Assembly: GCA_002405875.1 (NCBI GenBank)
Contig: DHMR01000033.1
Location: 1 to 19,252 of the forward strand
Reading direction: 5' to 3'
Length of the DNA stretch: 19,252 nt
Source of the DNA: a bacterium UBA4637
GTDB lineage: Bacteria > Bacteroidota > Bacteroidia > Bacteroidales > Bacteroidaceae
Below are positions 1 through 7,692 of this stretch, piece by piece. The first letter of the stretch is position 1. Every line of letters begins with the position of its first letter. The notes beneath the pieces were generated by a model. It was not told where the DNA came from, searched no databases, and saw only the letters and a program-made list of their open reading frames with translations. The position numbers and the translations under genes were made by a program.

Positions 1-1983
1 CTGCGCATCAACCAGCCTGTCAACACTTACATGGCTAGCGATGAAGAGCAGGGCATGAAAGAAGAGAAACTGCCTTTCTCGCTCTGCCTACAGAAGTTTG
101 AGGCAAAGATGCACGATGGCACCAATGCCGTGGCTGACTATTCTTCCAAGTTCATCGTGACGGACGGCAATGAGAAGAGCGAGGGCGAGGTGTCGATGAA
201 CAACATTTACTCGCACCAGTCCTATCGCCTCTACCAGTCGTCCTACGACGAGGACGGAAAGGGAAGCGTACTCGCCATCAACGCCGACCCTTACGGAATT
301 CCTGTCACCTACACAGGTTATGCACTCCTTTTTATCTCCTTGGTTTGGATGCTTATCGACCCAAAGGGCGGATACCGCAAACTCTTGAAGAGTCCGCTGC
401 TGAAGAAGGGAGCTTTGATAATAGCCCTTATTCTCAGTCTTGGCAATGTTCAGACAGCAAAGGCTGAATCTTCTTCCGAAAATCTTCAAAACGCCGTACT
501 CCCTAAGGAAACTGCCGAGAAGTTTGGCGAACTCAACATTCTCTACAACGACCGCATTTGTCCGGTACAGACCTTTGCCCTCGACTTCTGCAAGAAGATA
601 TATGGTGCTCGCAATTACCAAGGCATGACTGCCGAACAGGTACTCTCCGGTTGGGTATTCTATGGCAATGTATGGGCTAACGAGCCATTCATCAAAATCA
701 AGGGCGGAGAGATGAAGACGGCGATGAACTTGCCAGACTATGCTTCACTGAATAGTTTCTTCAATAGAGACATGGGTGGTTACACCATCGGACAGTATGT
801 TCAGGAATATTACAACGGACAGCAAGACAAATTCCATCAACAAGCCGCCGACATCGACGGCAAGATTCAGATTATCATGGAACTGCGCCAAGGCATCTCT
901 CTGAAGGTTTTACCTTATACATTCGCCAAGAACGTGAAAGCTACCAAGGACCATCCTTTCATCAAGGCGGGCACCACTACTTGGTTTTCGTCGGTAGATA
1001 AGTTGCCTCTCGCAGTAGAACATCAGCACGCGCTCTATATCAAGAATGTGTTCTCATTGCTCTATGGTGACGTGAAAGCAGGAAACATCGAGCGTGTGAA
1101 CGTGTTCTTTGACAAGATGAAAAAGTATCAGGAGGTAAGCGGCGGCAACTCGCTACCAAATAAGACTCAATACAAGGCAGAGCGAATCTACAACGCCTTC
1201 CCATTCGCCACCATTCTCTTTATGGTAAACCTCACATTGGGATTCATCGCCCTCTTCTATACCATCTATCGCATGACGAAGAAGCAAGAAATCAAGGTCT
1301 TGAATATCGCCTTACCTATCTTGCTCTGTGTTTCCTTCCTCACCTTGACCTTCAGCTTGGCTTTGAGATGGATCATCAGTGGAAATGTACCTTTGTCGAA
1401 TGGCTATGAGAGTATGCTCAGCGTAGCATGGCTGGTCATGCTCATCTCTATCTTCATGCAGTTCCGCATCCGCATCGTGATGGTGTTCGGATTCTTGCTC
1501 TCGGGCTTCTTCCTCTTGGTGAGCCACATCAACCAAATGGACCCAGCCATCGGGCAGATGATGCCTGTGCTCAACAGTCCATTGCTCAGCATCCATGTAA
1601 GCATCATCATGATGAGCTATGCCTTGCTCTCACTCACCTTCATCTGTGGCATCATGGGCATCTGCCTGCGCTCTCATGGAGAAGAACTCCAAGCTTTGAG
1701 TCGCATTTTTCTCTATCCAGCCCTCACCGCCATGGGCTTCGGCATCTTCATCGGTGCCATCTGGGCAAACGTAAGTTGGGGTACTTATTGGAGTTGGGAC
1801 AGCAAGGAGACGTGGGCGCTCATCACCTTCATGATATATGCCGTGGTAGTGCATACACAGAGCTTGCCTATCTTCCGCAAGCCGCTCGCCTATCACATCT
1901 ATATCACACTTGCTTTCCTGAGCATTGTCATGACCTACTTTGGAGTGAATTACTTCCTCACAGGAATGCACTCGTATGCATAA
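1..1983 (+). CDS. Cytochrome c maturation protein, ResB-CcsA fusion (5' end outside window)
   Basis: System II cytochrome c biogenesis protein, which moves haem across the inner membrane and attaches it to apocytochromes. The reading frame is open from base 1, so the ATG at 31 is internal and the true start lies upstream. The visible part begins with the end of a ResB-like periplasmic domain and a transmembrane helix (about 310-360). A signal-like hydrophobic segment (about 400-465) and a periplasmic stretch follow, then a CcsA domain of several helices from about 1195. The CcsA haem-handling motif, rich in Trp and ending WGTYWSWDSKETW, lies at 1777-1815. Histidines at 1594-1596 and 1852-1854 flank it and are candidate haem ligands. 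In Bacteroidetes such fusions often follow the nitrite reductase genes nrfHA, but that side is outside the window. The gene ends 67 bases before the convergent rny, with a shared terminator between. Confidence 0.9.
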   Translation: MRINQPVNTYMASDEEQGMKEEKLPFSLCLQKFEAKMHDGTNAVADYSSKFIVTDGNEKSEGEVSMNNIYSHQSYRLYQSSYDEDGKGSVLAINADPYGIPVTYTGYALLFISLVWMLIDPKGGYRKLLKSPLLKKGALIIALILSLGNVQTAKAESSSENLQNAVLPKETAEKFGELNILYNDRICPVQTFALDFCKKIYGARNYQGMTAEQVLSGWVFYGNVWANEPFIKIKGGEMKTAMNLPDYASLNSFFNRDMGGYTIGQYVQEYYNGQQDKFHQQAADIDGKIQIIMELRQGISLKVLPYTFAKNVKATKDHPFIKAGTTTWFSSVDKLPLAVEHQHALYIKNVFSLLYGDVKAGNIERVNVFFDKMKKYQEVSGGNSLPNKTQYKAERIYNAFPFATILFMVNLTLGFIALFYTIYRMTKKQEIKVLNIALPILLCVSFLTLTFSLALRWIISGNVPLSNGYESMLSVAWLVMLISIFMQFRIRIVMVFGFLLSGFFLLVSHINQMDPAIGQMMPVLNSPLLSIHVSIIMMSYALLSLTFICGIMGICLRSHGEELQALSRIFLYPALTAMGFGIFIGAIWANVSWGTYWSWDSKETWALITFMIYAVVVHTQSLPIFRKPLAYHIYITLAFLSIVMTYFGVNYFLTGMHSYA

Positions 1984-2030
1984 TCAATAAAAAAGCCGTC
2001 CTTATTTCTAGGACGGCTTTTTTATTGATT
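1982..2030. terminator. Bidirectional terminator between the ccs gene and rny
   Basis: A perfect inverted repeat with 21-base arms at 1982-2002 and 2010-2030 and a 7-base loop (TATTTCT). The GC-rich core is GCCGTCCT/AGGACGGC, flanked by an A-run on the left and a T-run on the right. It therefore has intrinsic-terminator form on both strands. It overlaps the last bases of the plus-strand stop codon and lies 20 bases beyond the rny stop, so it can serve both convergent genes. Confidence 0.93.
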
Positions 2031-2050
2031 ATATCATTATTTATATCTTT

Positions 2051-3586
2051 TTACTTCGCGTAAGCTACGCTACGTGTCTCACGAATCACGGTAATCTTCA
2101 CCTGACCAGGATAGGTCATCTCGTTCTGAATCTTAGTTGCTATCTCATCAGAGAGCTTTGTACTCTCCTCATCGCTCATCTTGTCGGCACCGACAATGAC
2201 ACGAAGCTCACGACCCGCCTGGATAGCGTAAGTCTTAGTTACACCAGGATAGCTCATGGCGATTGCCTCAAGGTCGTTGAGACGCTTGATGTAAGCCTCC
2301 ACAATCTCACGACGAGCACCAGGACGAGCACCAGAAATGGCATCACAGACCTGAACGATTGGAGCCAACAACGTGTTCATCTCCATCTCATCGTGGTGAG
2401 CACCGATGGCATTCACGATATCTGGCTTCTCCTTGTACTTCTCAGCAATCTTGGCTCCATAAAGTGCGTGTGGCAACTCGCTTTCCTCATCAGGTACCTT
2501 ACCAATATCATGCAAGAGACCAGCACGCTTAGCCTTCTTAGGATTCAAGCCCAACTCAGAAGCCATTACGGCACAGAGATTGGCAGTCTCACGAGCATGC
2601 TGCAAGAGGTTCTGACCGTATGAAGAACGGTATTTCATCTTACCAATGATGCGAATCAACTCTGGATGCAAACCATGAATACCCAAGTCGATGGCAGTAC
2701 GCTTACCTGTCTCGATAATCTCGTTCTCCAATTGTTTCTTCACCTTGGCTACCACCTCCTCGATACGAGCAGGGTGGATACGACCATCGGCTACCAACTG
2801 GTGGAGAGCCAAACGACAAACCTCACGACGGATAGGGTCAAAAGCAGAAATAACAATAGCCTCTGGAGTGTCATCCACAACGATTTCAACACCAGTAGCT
2901 GCCTCCAAGGCACGGATGTTACGGCCTTCACGACCAATGATACGCCCCTTGACTTCATCGTTATCAATATGGAACACACTGACAGAGTTCTCGATAGCCG
3001 TCTCGGTAGCTACGCGTTGGATAGTCTGGATGACGATTTTCTTAGCCTGTTGGTTGGCGTTGAGTTTCGCATCGTCCATGATTTCATTGACATAACTTGC
3101 GGCATCCAACTTAGCTTGGTCTTTCAAGCTTTCCACCAAGCGTTGTTTAGCTTCCTCAGCACTCAAGCCAGAGAGTTCCTCCAACTTGGCCTGTTCCTGC
3201 TTCTGCATTTTTTCGAGTTCCTGCTGCTTCACACCGAGGAGTTTCTTCTCATTCTCGATTCGCTGTTGGTTCTGCTCCACTTCCTGCTTGCGACGGCCCA
3301 GTTCCTCTTGGCGCTGATTCAATGAAATCTCACGCTGCTTGAGCTTGTTTTCACTCTGCTGAATACGGGAGTTGCGCTGCTGCACCTCTTTTTCCAACTC
3401 AGCCTTCTTATTGAGGAACTTCTCCTTCACTTCGAGAAGCTTCTTTTCTTTCACTACTTCAGCCTCCTTGTTGGCGGCTTCGATCATTTCATTATATTTT
3501 CCCTTAATGACATAACGGAAAATGAAATACCCTGCAGCTCCACCAACGATGAGAGCTACTAGAGCCGATATTATTGTTACTACCAT
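2051..3586 (-). CDS. rny: Ribonuclease Y
   Basis: Membrane-anchored endoribonuclease that initiates mRNA decay; 511 residues, the usual family length. One N-terminal transmembrane helix (about residues 4-25) is followed by a long charged coiled coil (about 30-165). A KH RNA-binding domain has its [10 protein letters not shown] loop at 214-223. The HD phosphohydrolase domain carries the metal-binding His-Asp pair at H359-D360, with H330, H373, H397-H398 and D415 as further likely ligands. The ATG start puts the membrane anchor directly at the N-terminus. The gene sits 31 bases after zapA on the same strand with no promoter seen in the gap, so it is probably the last gene of a coiled-coil/zapA/rny operon driven from 4243-4274. 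Identification is secure; the RNA targets cannot be told from sequence. Confidence 0.96.
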   Translation of the reverse strand: MVVTIISALVALIVGGAAGYFIFRYVIKGKYNEMIEAANKEAEVVKEKKLLEVKEKFLNKKAELEKEVQQRNSRIQQSENKLKQREISLNQRQEELGRRKQEVEQNQQRIENEKKLLGVKQQELEKMQKQEQAKLEELSGLSAEEAKQRLVESLKDQAKLDAASYVNEIMDDAKLNANQQAKKIVIQTIQRVATETAIENSVSVFHIDNDEVKGRIIGREGRNIRALEAATGVEIVVDDTPEAIVISAFDPIRREVCRLALHQLVADGRIHPARIEEVVAKVKKQLENEIIETGKRTAIDLGIHGLHPELIRIIGKMKYRSSYGQNLLQHARETANLCAVMASELGLNPKKAKRAGLLHDIGKVPDEESELPHALYGAKIAEKYKEKPDIVNAIGAHHDEMEMNTLLAPIVQVCDAISGARPGARREIVEAYIKRLNDLEAIAMSYPGVTKTYAIQAGRELRVIVGADKMSDEESTKLSDEIATKIQNEMTYPGQVKITVIRETRSVAYAK

Positions 3587-3617
3587 TTATTATAAAATAT
3601 GTGTTATATTAATATTC

Positions 3618-3917
3618 TCACTTCAAAGCATCTTCAAGTTCGGCAGTCAACTTCGTGAGGATATCATTATAAGGTTGTGTGTCGTTTCGACTCGCCTCTT
3701 TTTCATATCTCAAGGCGATGTCGATAAGAGCCATATACAAGATTTCCTTGTCACTCTTACGCCCCTTGAAAATCTTATTATATGAGTTCACCGTATCGTC
3801 AATCAGTTTTCCTGACTTACGATAATATTCCTCGTCCTCCCTAGGTATTCTCACAGAGAGGTCAGTGTCGTAAACATGCAATCTTATCAATAATTTATCT
3901 TCCGTCTGATCTGCCAT
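3618..3917 (-). CDS. zapA: Cell division protein ZapA
   Basis: Small cytoplasmic protein (99 residues) of the ZapA family, which binds and bundles FtsZ filaments at the division site. The N-terminal part (about residues 8-45) has the ZapA head pattern, a beta segment LLIRLHVYDTDLSVRIPRE followed by residues typical of the family (EEYYRKSGKLID). The C-terminal half (about 50-99) is a helix able to form the ZapA coiled-coil dimer. It starts 12 bases after the stop of the upstream coiled-coil gene and is followed 31 bases later by rny, which points to cotranscription. The family is short and divergent, so the call rests on the N-terminal pattern, length and gene order. No Shine-Dalgarno sequence precedes the ATG, as is common in Bacteroidetes. 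Confidence 0.85.
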   Translation of the reverse strand: MADQTEDKLLIRLHVYDTDLSVRIPREDEEYYRKSGKLIDDTVNSYNKIFKGRKSDKEILYMALIDIALRYEKEASRNDTQPYNDILTKLTAELEDALK

Positions 3918-3929
3918 GGTGCTTAACTT

Positions 3930-4223
3930 TTATTGGTCGCTTAACAACGTGATACACCGGTTGACGTCTCTCACCAGTTTAGCGATACGTTTTTGTGTTG
4001 CCTCCATATCCGCATCTGAAATAGTCATCATCTTGGCCATTTTCAAGCTGCTGTAATCGTGCTCTGCCTGAGTCAACTTTGCCTCCAACTCCTTGATTTT
4101 GGCATCCCGCTCATCGACCATGGCATACAACTCGGCATTCTCCTGTTTGATTTCATCAAACTTGAGAATCATCTGCCGAACTCGGGTCGCAAACGTATTA
4201 ATGGTTTTCTCATTAGCACTCAT
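3930..4223 (-). CDS. Small coiled-coil protein upstream of zapA (unknown function, possibly ZapB-like)
   Basis: A 97-residue protein that is almost entirely helical and charged. Residues about 8-60 show heptad-like spacing (ILKFDEIKQENAELYAMVDE and onward), as in a parallel coiled coil. The C-terminal segment ends KLVRDVNRCITLL, which I recall as typical of Bacteroidales proteins encoded just before zapA. It has no signal peptide or membrane helix, so it should be cytoplasmic. It is the first gene of the operon, with a good promoter (4243-4274) just upstream and zapA 12 bases downstream. Size, coiled-coil nature and linkage suggest a ZapA partner similar in role to E. coli ZapB. This is inference from context; I see no diagnostic ZapB sequence. 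Confidence 0.75.
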   Translation of the reverse strand: MSANEKTINTFATRVRQMILKFDEIKQENAELYAMVDERDAKIKELEAKLTQAEHDYSSLKMAKMMTISDADMEATQKRIAKLVRDVNRCITLLSDQ

Positions 4224-4242
4224 TACATTTTATTTTTGGCTA

Positions 4243-4274
4243 CAAATATAAAGGAATAAATTGAAAAGAGCAAA
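4243..4274 (-). promoter_or_regulatory. Promoter of the coiled-coil/zapA/rny operon
   Basis: On the minus strand this reads TTTG, 20 bases, then TATATTTG, matching the Bacteroidetes sigma-ABfr consensus (TTTG, 19-21 bases, TAnnTTTG) at every defined position. The -7 element is at 4250-4243 and the -33 element at 4274-4271. The -7 box ends 20 bases before the ATG, leaving a leader of only about 15 bases. Confidence 0.8.
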
Positions 4275-4314
4275 TATTCCCTCATATTTTTATTAATTTT
4301 AAACGAATAAGCTC

Positions 4315-4962
4315 TTACTTGCCCATTTTAGCCTTAGCTTTCTCAACATCCTCGTCGGATGGACGTGGTTCTTTCTTAGCCAACATGACTACTCGATAAG
4401 TAAAATCTGTTACCCATTTCTGGCTAAAGCCCAAGCGATGATTCAACTGACGCAACTGTACTACAGTCTTCAACACACTCGGATCACTGAAATCATTCTT
4501 GTTGAAGATGTCATTCACAGTCTTTTGTGTCATATTGTAAAGTGCCTTTTTCATGAAAGAAGGTAGTCGAAGCTTGAACTTCATCAAGTTGCCCATCAAC
4601 ATCATCAAGTCTTGCGTGAAGGTCTGGAATTGAATCAGATATACATTGACATCTTGCAACTTACGACAATTCTTACGGATACTCTGATCGATTTCCTTGA
4701 AATAGTCTTCGTCTGCTTCGTAAATATCTTTCATCATTTTCTTGACCTGTGACTTTTCACCTATGCCCAAACGGTTGTTGACTGTAGGCACATGAAAGGT
4801 GGTCTTGAACACACGAAGATCAGGGAGCATAGCCAAATTGGTGATACCCAACTGCGATGCCAAGGCAGCTTGGAAATAGACACGTACCAGTGTCATATAG
4901 TCTTCCATGCCTCCGACTTTTTCCTCGTTTTTATGACCGAATAATTTAGAAAATATTCCCAT
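4315..4962 (-). CDS. Conserved Bacteroidales protein of unknown function
   Basis: I do not recognise a named family, although proteins of this pattern occur in Bacteroides as hypothetical proteins. I chose the ATG at 4962 (215 residues) over an in-frame ATG at 5046. The longer version would begin upstream of a near-perfect promoter (5005-5035) and would add only a low-complexity hydrophobic segment. The chosen protein begins MGIFSKLFG, a short amphipathic start that could touch the membrane. The rest is mostly helical with no signal peptide or clear membrane helix, so it is probably cytoplasmic or peripheral. The C-terminus is charged (EDVEKAKAKMGK). It is divergent from the polysaccharide operon and lies 91 bases upstream of the zapA operon on the same strand with no hairpin between, so some read-through is possible. 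Confidence 0.7.
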   Translation of the reverse strand: MGIFSKLFGHKNEEKVGGMEDYMTLVRVYFQAALASQLGITNLAMLPDLRVFKTTFHVPTVNNRLGIGEKSQVKKMMKDIYEADEDYFKEIDQSIRKNCRKLQDVNVYLIQFQTFTQDLMMLMGNLMKFKLRLPSFMKKALYNMTQKTVNDIFNKNDFSDPSVLKTVVQLRQLNHRLGFSQKWVTDFTYRVVMLAKKEPRPSDEDVEKAKAKMGK

Positions 4963-5004
4963 TTTAATATTCTGTTTTACTATAATTGTTATTGTTTCCT
5001 TTTG

Positions 5005-5035
5005 CAAAAATACAACAAAAAAGCAAAATATCAAA
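5005..5035 (-). promoter_or_regulatory. Promoter of the unknown-function gene at 4962-4315
   Basis: On the minus strand TTTG (5035-5032), 19 bases, then TATTTTTG (5012-5005), a full match to the Bacteroidetes vegetative promoter consensus. The inferred transcript start, near 5000, lies downstream of the 5046 ATG and upstream of the 4962 ATG, which decides the start codon of that gene. Confidence 0.8.
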
Positions 5036-5103
5036 ATTCGAGGCATGTTTTTTGCCCAATTTGTATATAAAACTTACAAAAAAGGGATTTTTTACCTCTT
5101 TTA

Positions 5104-5135
5104 TTTTAAAATATGGAAATTATTCACTAACTTTG
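5104..5135 (+). promoter_or_regulatory. Promoter of the polysaccharide operon
   Basis: The -7 element TAACTTTG (5128-5135), followed by C, is a good match to TAnnTTTG. The -33 region 20 bases upstream is TTTT (5104-5107), one mismatch from TTTG. The leader to the ATG at 5188 is about 48 bases. The element is divergent from the 5005-5035 promoter, with about 70 bases between their -33 boxes. It is the only good promoter seen for the four-gene operon. Confidence 0.6.
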
Positions 5136-5187
5136 CAACGTTTTTAAGTACACATTTTAATTCATCTTTAGCTTACAGCAAGTGCTT

Positions 5188-6618
5188 ATGAAAGAAGTTT
5201 ACAGAGGGAGTAGCTTAATTAGATGGATGGTAATCATCGCTGACTTTACCATCTTTAACACGATTTTATATCTAGCCATCATCTGGGATGCAATACCTGT
5301 CCCGGAAGTAATCAACCAAACCATTAAAATCACATTTTTCGTATTGAATGTTTCACTGTTTATAGGCGAGTCTTTTTTCTCTTCTATCATTCACATTCGT
5401 AAAATCAAGCTTTATCATGTCTTTGGTAGGACCTTCAAACTTACCTTGACGACTATTATATTTTTCAACTTGACCATGTTCTATCTCTCTAAAAGTGGAT
5501 ATGACTTGATGAAATTCACAGTCTACTTTGCGTTGGTAGCCTACGCTTTTCTGTTCCTATCACGCATATTGGAATTAGAAGCGCTCAAATATCTTCGCTC
5601 TAGAGGAAGGAACAGCAAGACCGTGATGTTTATCGGCAACGACCCTGCCATCATGGAGATGTACAATGCCATGATGGAAGATCCATCAGCTGGTTATCGT
5701 GTTTTTGGCTATTATGCCGATGATAAAATTGCAAACGCCCCTGATAATCTGAAATATTTAGGTGACATGGACAAACTGAACGAAATCATGACTACTAGCC
5801 TCAATAATGCCATCAAAGGGATCCCCAACAATGTGACTGAGGTTTTCTGCTGTCTGTCACATACCCGTTCTAAGGAGATTGTGAAAGTGATGCAATATTG
5901 CGACAAGAATGTCATACACTTTTTCTATATACCACGACAGTTTGGAGAATATCGACTTCACCTCGATGCGGAAAGATACTTGGGTAAAAATGTCTTCACC
6001 AACCGCATTGAACCATTGGTCAAACTTGGCAATCGCACGGCGAAGCGTGCCTTCGACATTGCGACAAGCTCCATCGTTTGCCTATGCATGCTGCCATTCT
6101 TGCCTATAATCGCTGCCATCATCAAGTGGCAAAGTCCGGGGCCGCTTTTCTTCAAGCAAGCAAGGACGGGCTTGAACGGCAAGACTTTCCTATGCTACAA
6201 ATTCCGTTCCATGCATGTCAACAAGGATGCGGACACAGCCCAAGCGACCAAAGACGATCCAAGAAAGTTCGCCTTCGGCAATTTTATGAGAAAAGCCAAC
6301 CTTGACGAATTTCCACAGTTCTTCAATGTCCTGAAAGGTGACATGAGCATCGTCGGACCACGTCCCCACATGCTACACCACACAGAAATCTATGGTGCCA
6401 TCATCGATAAATATATGGTAAGGCATTTCTCCAAACCAGGCATAACGGGCTGGGCACAAGTAACAGGCTATCGTGGAGAGACCAAGGAGCTCTGGCAAAT
6501 GGAAGAAAGAATCAAACGAGACATTTGGTACATTGAGAACTGGTCTTTTTGGTTGGATCTTCGCATCATCTATCTCACAGCCAAGAGCATCTTCATCCAT
6601 GACAAGAATGCCTACTAA
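5188..6618 (+). CDS. Undecaprenyl-phosphate sugar phosphotransferase (WcaJ/WbaP type)
   Basis: Initiating enzyme of surface polysaccharide synthesis: it transfers a sugar-1-phosphate, usually glucose-1-phosphate, from a UDP-sugar to undecaprenyl phosphate on the inner membrane. With the ATG at 5188 it has 476 residues, typical of the large polytopic family; a GTG at 5182 is possible but less likely. Hydrophobic helices fill about residues 10-130, then a Rossmann-like domain (about 145-255). The catalytic bacterial sugar transferase domain runs from about 286 to the end, beginning KRAFDIATSS with its membrane re-entrant helix. Its signatures are KFRSM (338-342), the Asp-Glu pair at 373-374 in LDEFPQFFNVLKGDMSIVGP, and GITGWAQVTGYRGET. 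It is followed 61 bases later by rfbA. The sugar specificity is inferred from the family. Confidence 0.93.
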   Translation: MKEVYRGSSLIRWMVIIADFTIFNTILYLAIIWDAIPVPEVINQTIKITFFVLNVSLFIGESFFSSIIHIRKIKLYHVFGRTFKLTLTTIIFFNLTMFYLSKSGYDLMKFTVYFALVAYAFLFLSRILELEALKYLRSRGRNSKTVMFIGNDPAIMEMYNAMMEDPSAGYRVFGYYADDKIANAPDNLKYLGDMDKLNEIMTTSLNNAIKGIPNNVTEVFCCLSHTRSKEIVKVMQYCDKNVIHFFYIPRQFGEYRLHLDAERYLGKNVFTNRIEPLVKLGNRTAKRAFDIATSSIVCLCMLPFLPIIAAIIKWQSPGPLFFKQARTGLNGKTFLCYKFRSMHVNKDADTAQATKDDPRKFAFGNFMRKANLDEFPQFFNVLKGDMSIVGPRPHMLHHTEIYGAIIDKYMVRHFSKPGITGWAQVTGYRGETKELWQMEERIKRDIWYIENWSFWLDLRIIYLTAKSIFIHDKNAY

Positions 6619-6679
6619 AAGATACACTACAAAGGAGTCCCAGTGCATCAGAAAGAAACATAACAAATTCATCTAAAAT

Positions 6680-7558
6680 ATGAAAGGAATCGTATTAGCG
6701 GGAGGATCAGGCACACGCCTCTATCCTATCACCAAAGGAATCAGCAAGCAGCTGATACCTATCTTTGACAAGCCGATGATTTATTATCCAGTCTCGGTTC
6801 TCATGTTGGCAGGCATCAAGGAGATATTAATTATTTCCACCCCATTCGACTTGCCAGGCTTCCGCCGACTTTTGGGAGACGGAAGTGAACTTGGCGTGCA
6901 TTTTGAGTACGCTGAGCAACCTTCACCAGACGGACTTGCGCAAGCATTTATCATCGGCGAAGATTTTATCGGCGACGACAGTGTCTGCCTTGTCTTGGGC
7001 GACAACATATTCTACGGAGCCGGCTTCTCAGGACTTCTCAAGGAAAGCGTATTAGCCGCAGACAACAATATGGCTAGCGTTTTTGGATACTACGTCAACG
7101 ACCCACAACGATACGGAGTTGCGGAATTCGACGAGGAGGGAAATTGTCTGAGTATTGAAGAGAAACCAGAACACCCTAAGAGCAACTATGCTGTAGTAGG
7201 TCTTTATTTCTATCCCAACAGCGTCGTAGAGATTGCCAAGAACATCAAGCCAAGTGCTCGCGGAGAATTGGAAATCACGTCTGTCAACCAAGCTTATCTC
7301 AGGCAAAAAAACCTGAAAGTTCGCACCCTGCAAAGAGGTTTTGCTTGGTTGGACACAGGTACACACGACAGTTTGTCGGAAGCCAGCACCTTCATCGAGG
7401 TCATCGAAAAGCGCCAAGGTCTGAAAGTAGCTTGCCTGGAAGAAATAGCCTACAAACAAGGTTGGATTAACCAGGAACAACTCAAGGTACTCGCCAAGCC
7501 TATGCTAAAAAATGGATACGGTCAATATCTCATGGAACTGGCAAGTGACAACCAATAG
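6680..7558 (+). CDS. rfbA: Glucose-1-phosphate thymidylyltransferase
   Basis: Makes dTDP-glucose from dTTP and glucose-1-phosphate, the first step of dTDP-L-rhamnose and related nucleotide-sugar synthesis. The 292-residue protein has the family's usual length. Its N-terminus carries the nucleotidyltransferase signature [17 protein letters not shown] with the downstream Lys of [12 protein letters not shown]. Further family motifs are [12 protein letters not shown], the metal-binding Asp in [28 protein letters not shown] and [11 protein letters not shown]. It lies between the sugar transferase and the tyrosine kinase, 61 and 134 bases from them, with no convincing separate promoter, so it is probably part of their operon. 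The partner genes rfbB, rfbC and rfbD are not in this window and must be elsewhere if dTDP-rhamnose is the product. Confidence 0.96.
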   Translation: MKGIVLAGGSGTRLYPITKGISKQLIPIFDKPMIYYPVSVLMLAGIKEILIISTPFDLPGFRRLLGDGSELGVHFEYAEQPSPDGLAQAFIIGEDFIGDDSVCLVLGDNIFYGAGFSGLLKESVLAADNNMASVFGYYVNDPQRYGVAEFDEEGNCLSIEEKPEHPKSNYAVVGLYFYPNSVVEIAKNIKPSARGELEITSVNQAYLRQKNLKVRTLQRGFAWLDTGTHDSLSEASTFIEVIEKRQGLKVACLEEIAYKQGWINQEQLKVLAKPMLKNGYGQYLMELASDNQ

Positions 7559-7631
7559 AAAAAACAAGTTCAGTTTTCACATTATATATAATAAGGTGAA
7601 TATACGATCAAGTGTATCTAGCAAGCAAAAA

Positions 7632-7658
7632 ACTCAGTCAGTAAAAAAGACTCAGTCA
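7632..7658. repeat. 9-base direct repeat in the leader of the tyrosine kinase gene
   Basis: ACTCAGTCA occurs at 7632-7640 and again at 7650-7658, 18 bases start to start, in the 134-base gap between rfbA and the kinase gene. The gap is otherwise AT-rich and shows no consensus promoter and no clear hairpin. The repeat could be a protein or RNA-binding site, or chance. Confidence 0.35.
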
Positions 7659-7692
7659 ACTAACGGGAAATATAACAAAATAATAATCAATA

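Noticed and set aside
1428..2063. 211-codon plus-strand open frame inside the CcsA domain
   Set aside because: It overlaps the recognisable CcsA coding sequence in another frame, has a His/Leu-rich composition with no domain pattern, and runs through the terminator.
2666..3325. 219-codon plus-strand open frame antisense to rny
   Set aside because: rny is securely identified on the other strand; the antisense translation is Leu-rich, a common shadow of charged coiled-coil coding.
3587..3617. Possible small RNA between zapA and rny, as 6S RNA follows zapA in some bacteria
   Set aside because: The gap is only 31 AT-rich bases with no stem.
4963..5046. Longer N-terminus of the unknown-function gene starting at 5046
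   Set aside because: That start lies upstream of a perfect-consensus promoter whose transcript would begin near 5000, and the added residues are low-complexity.
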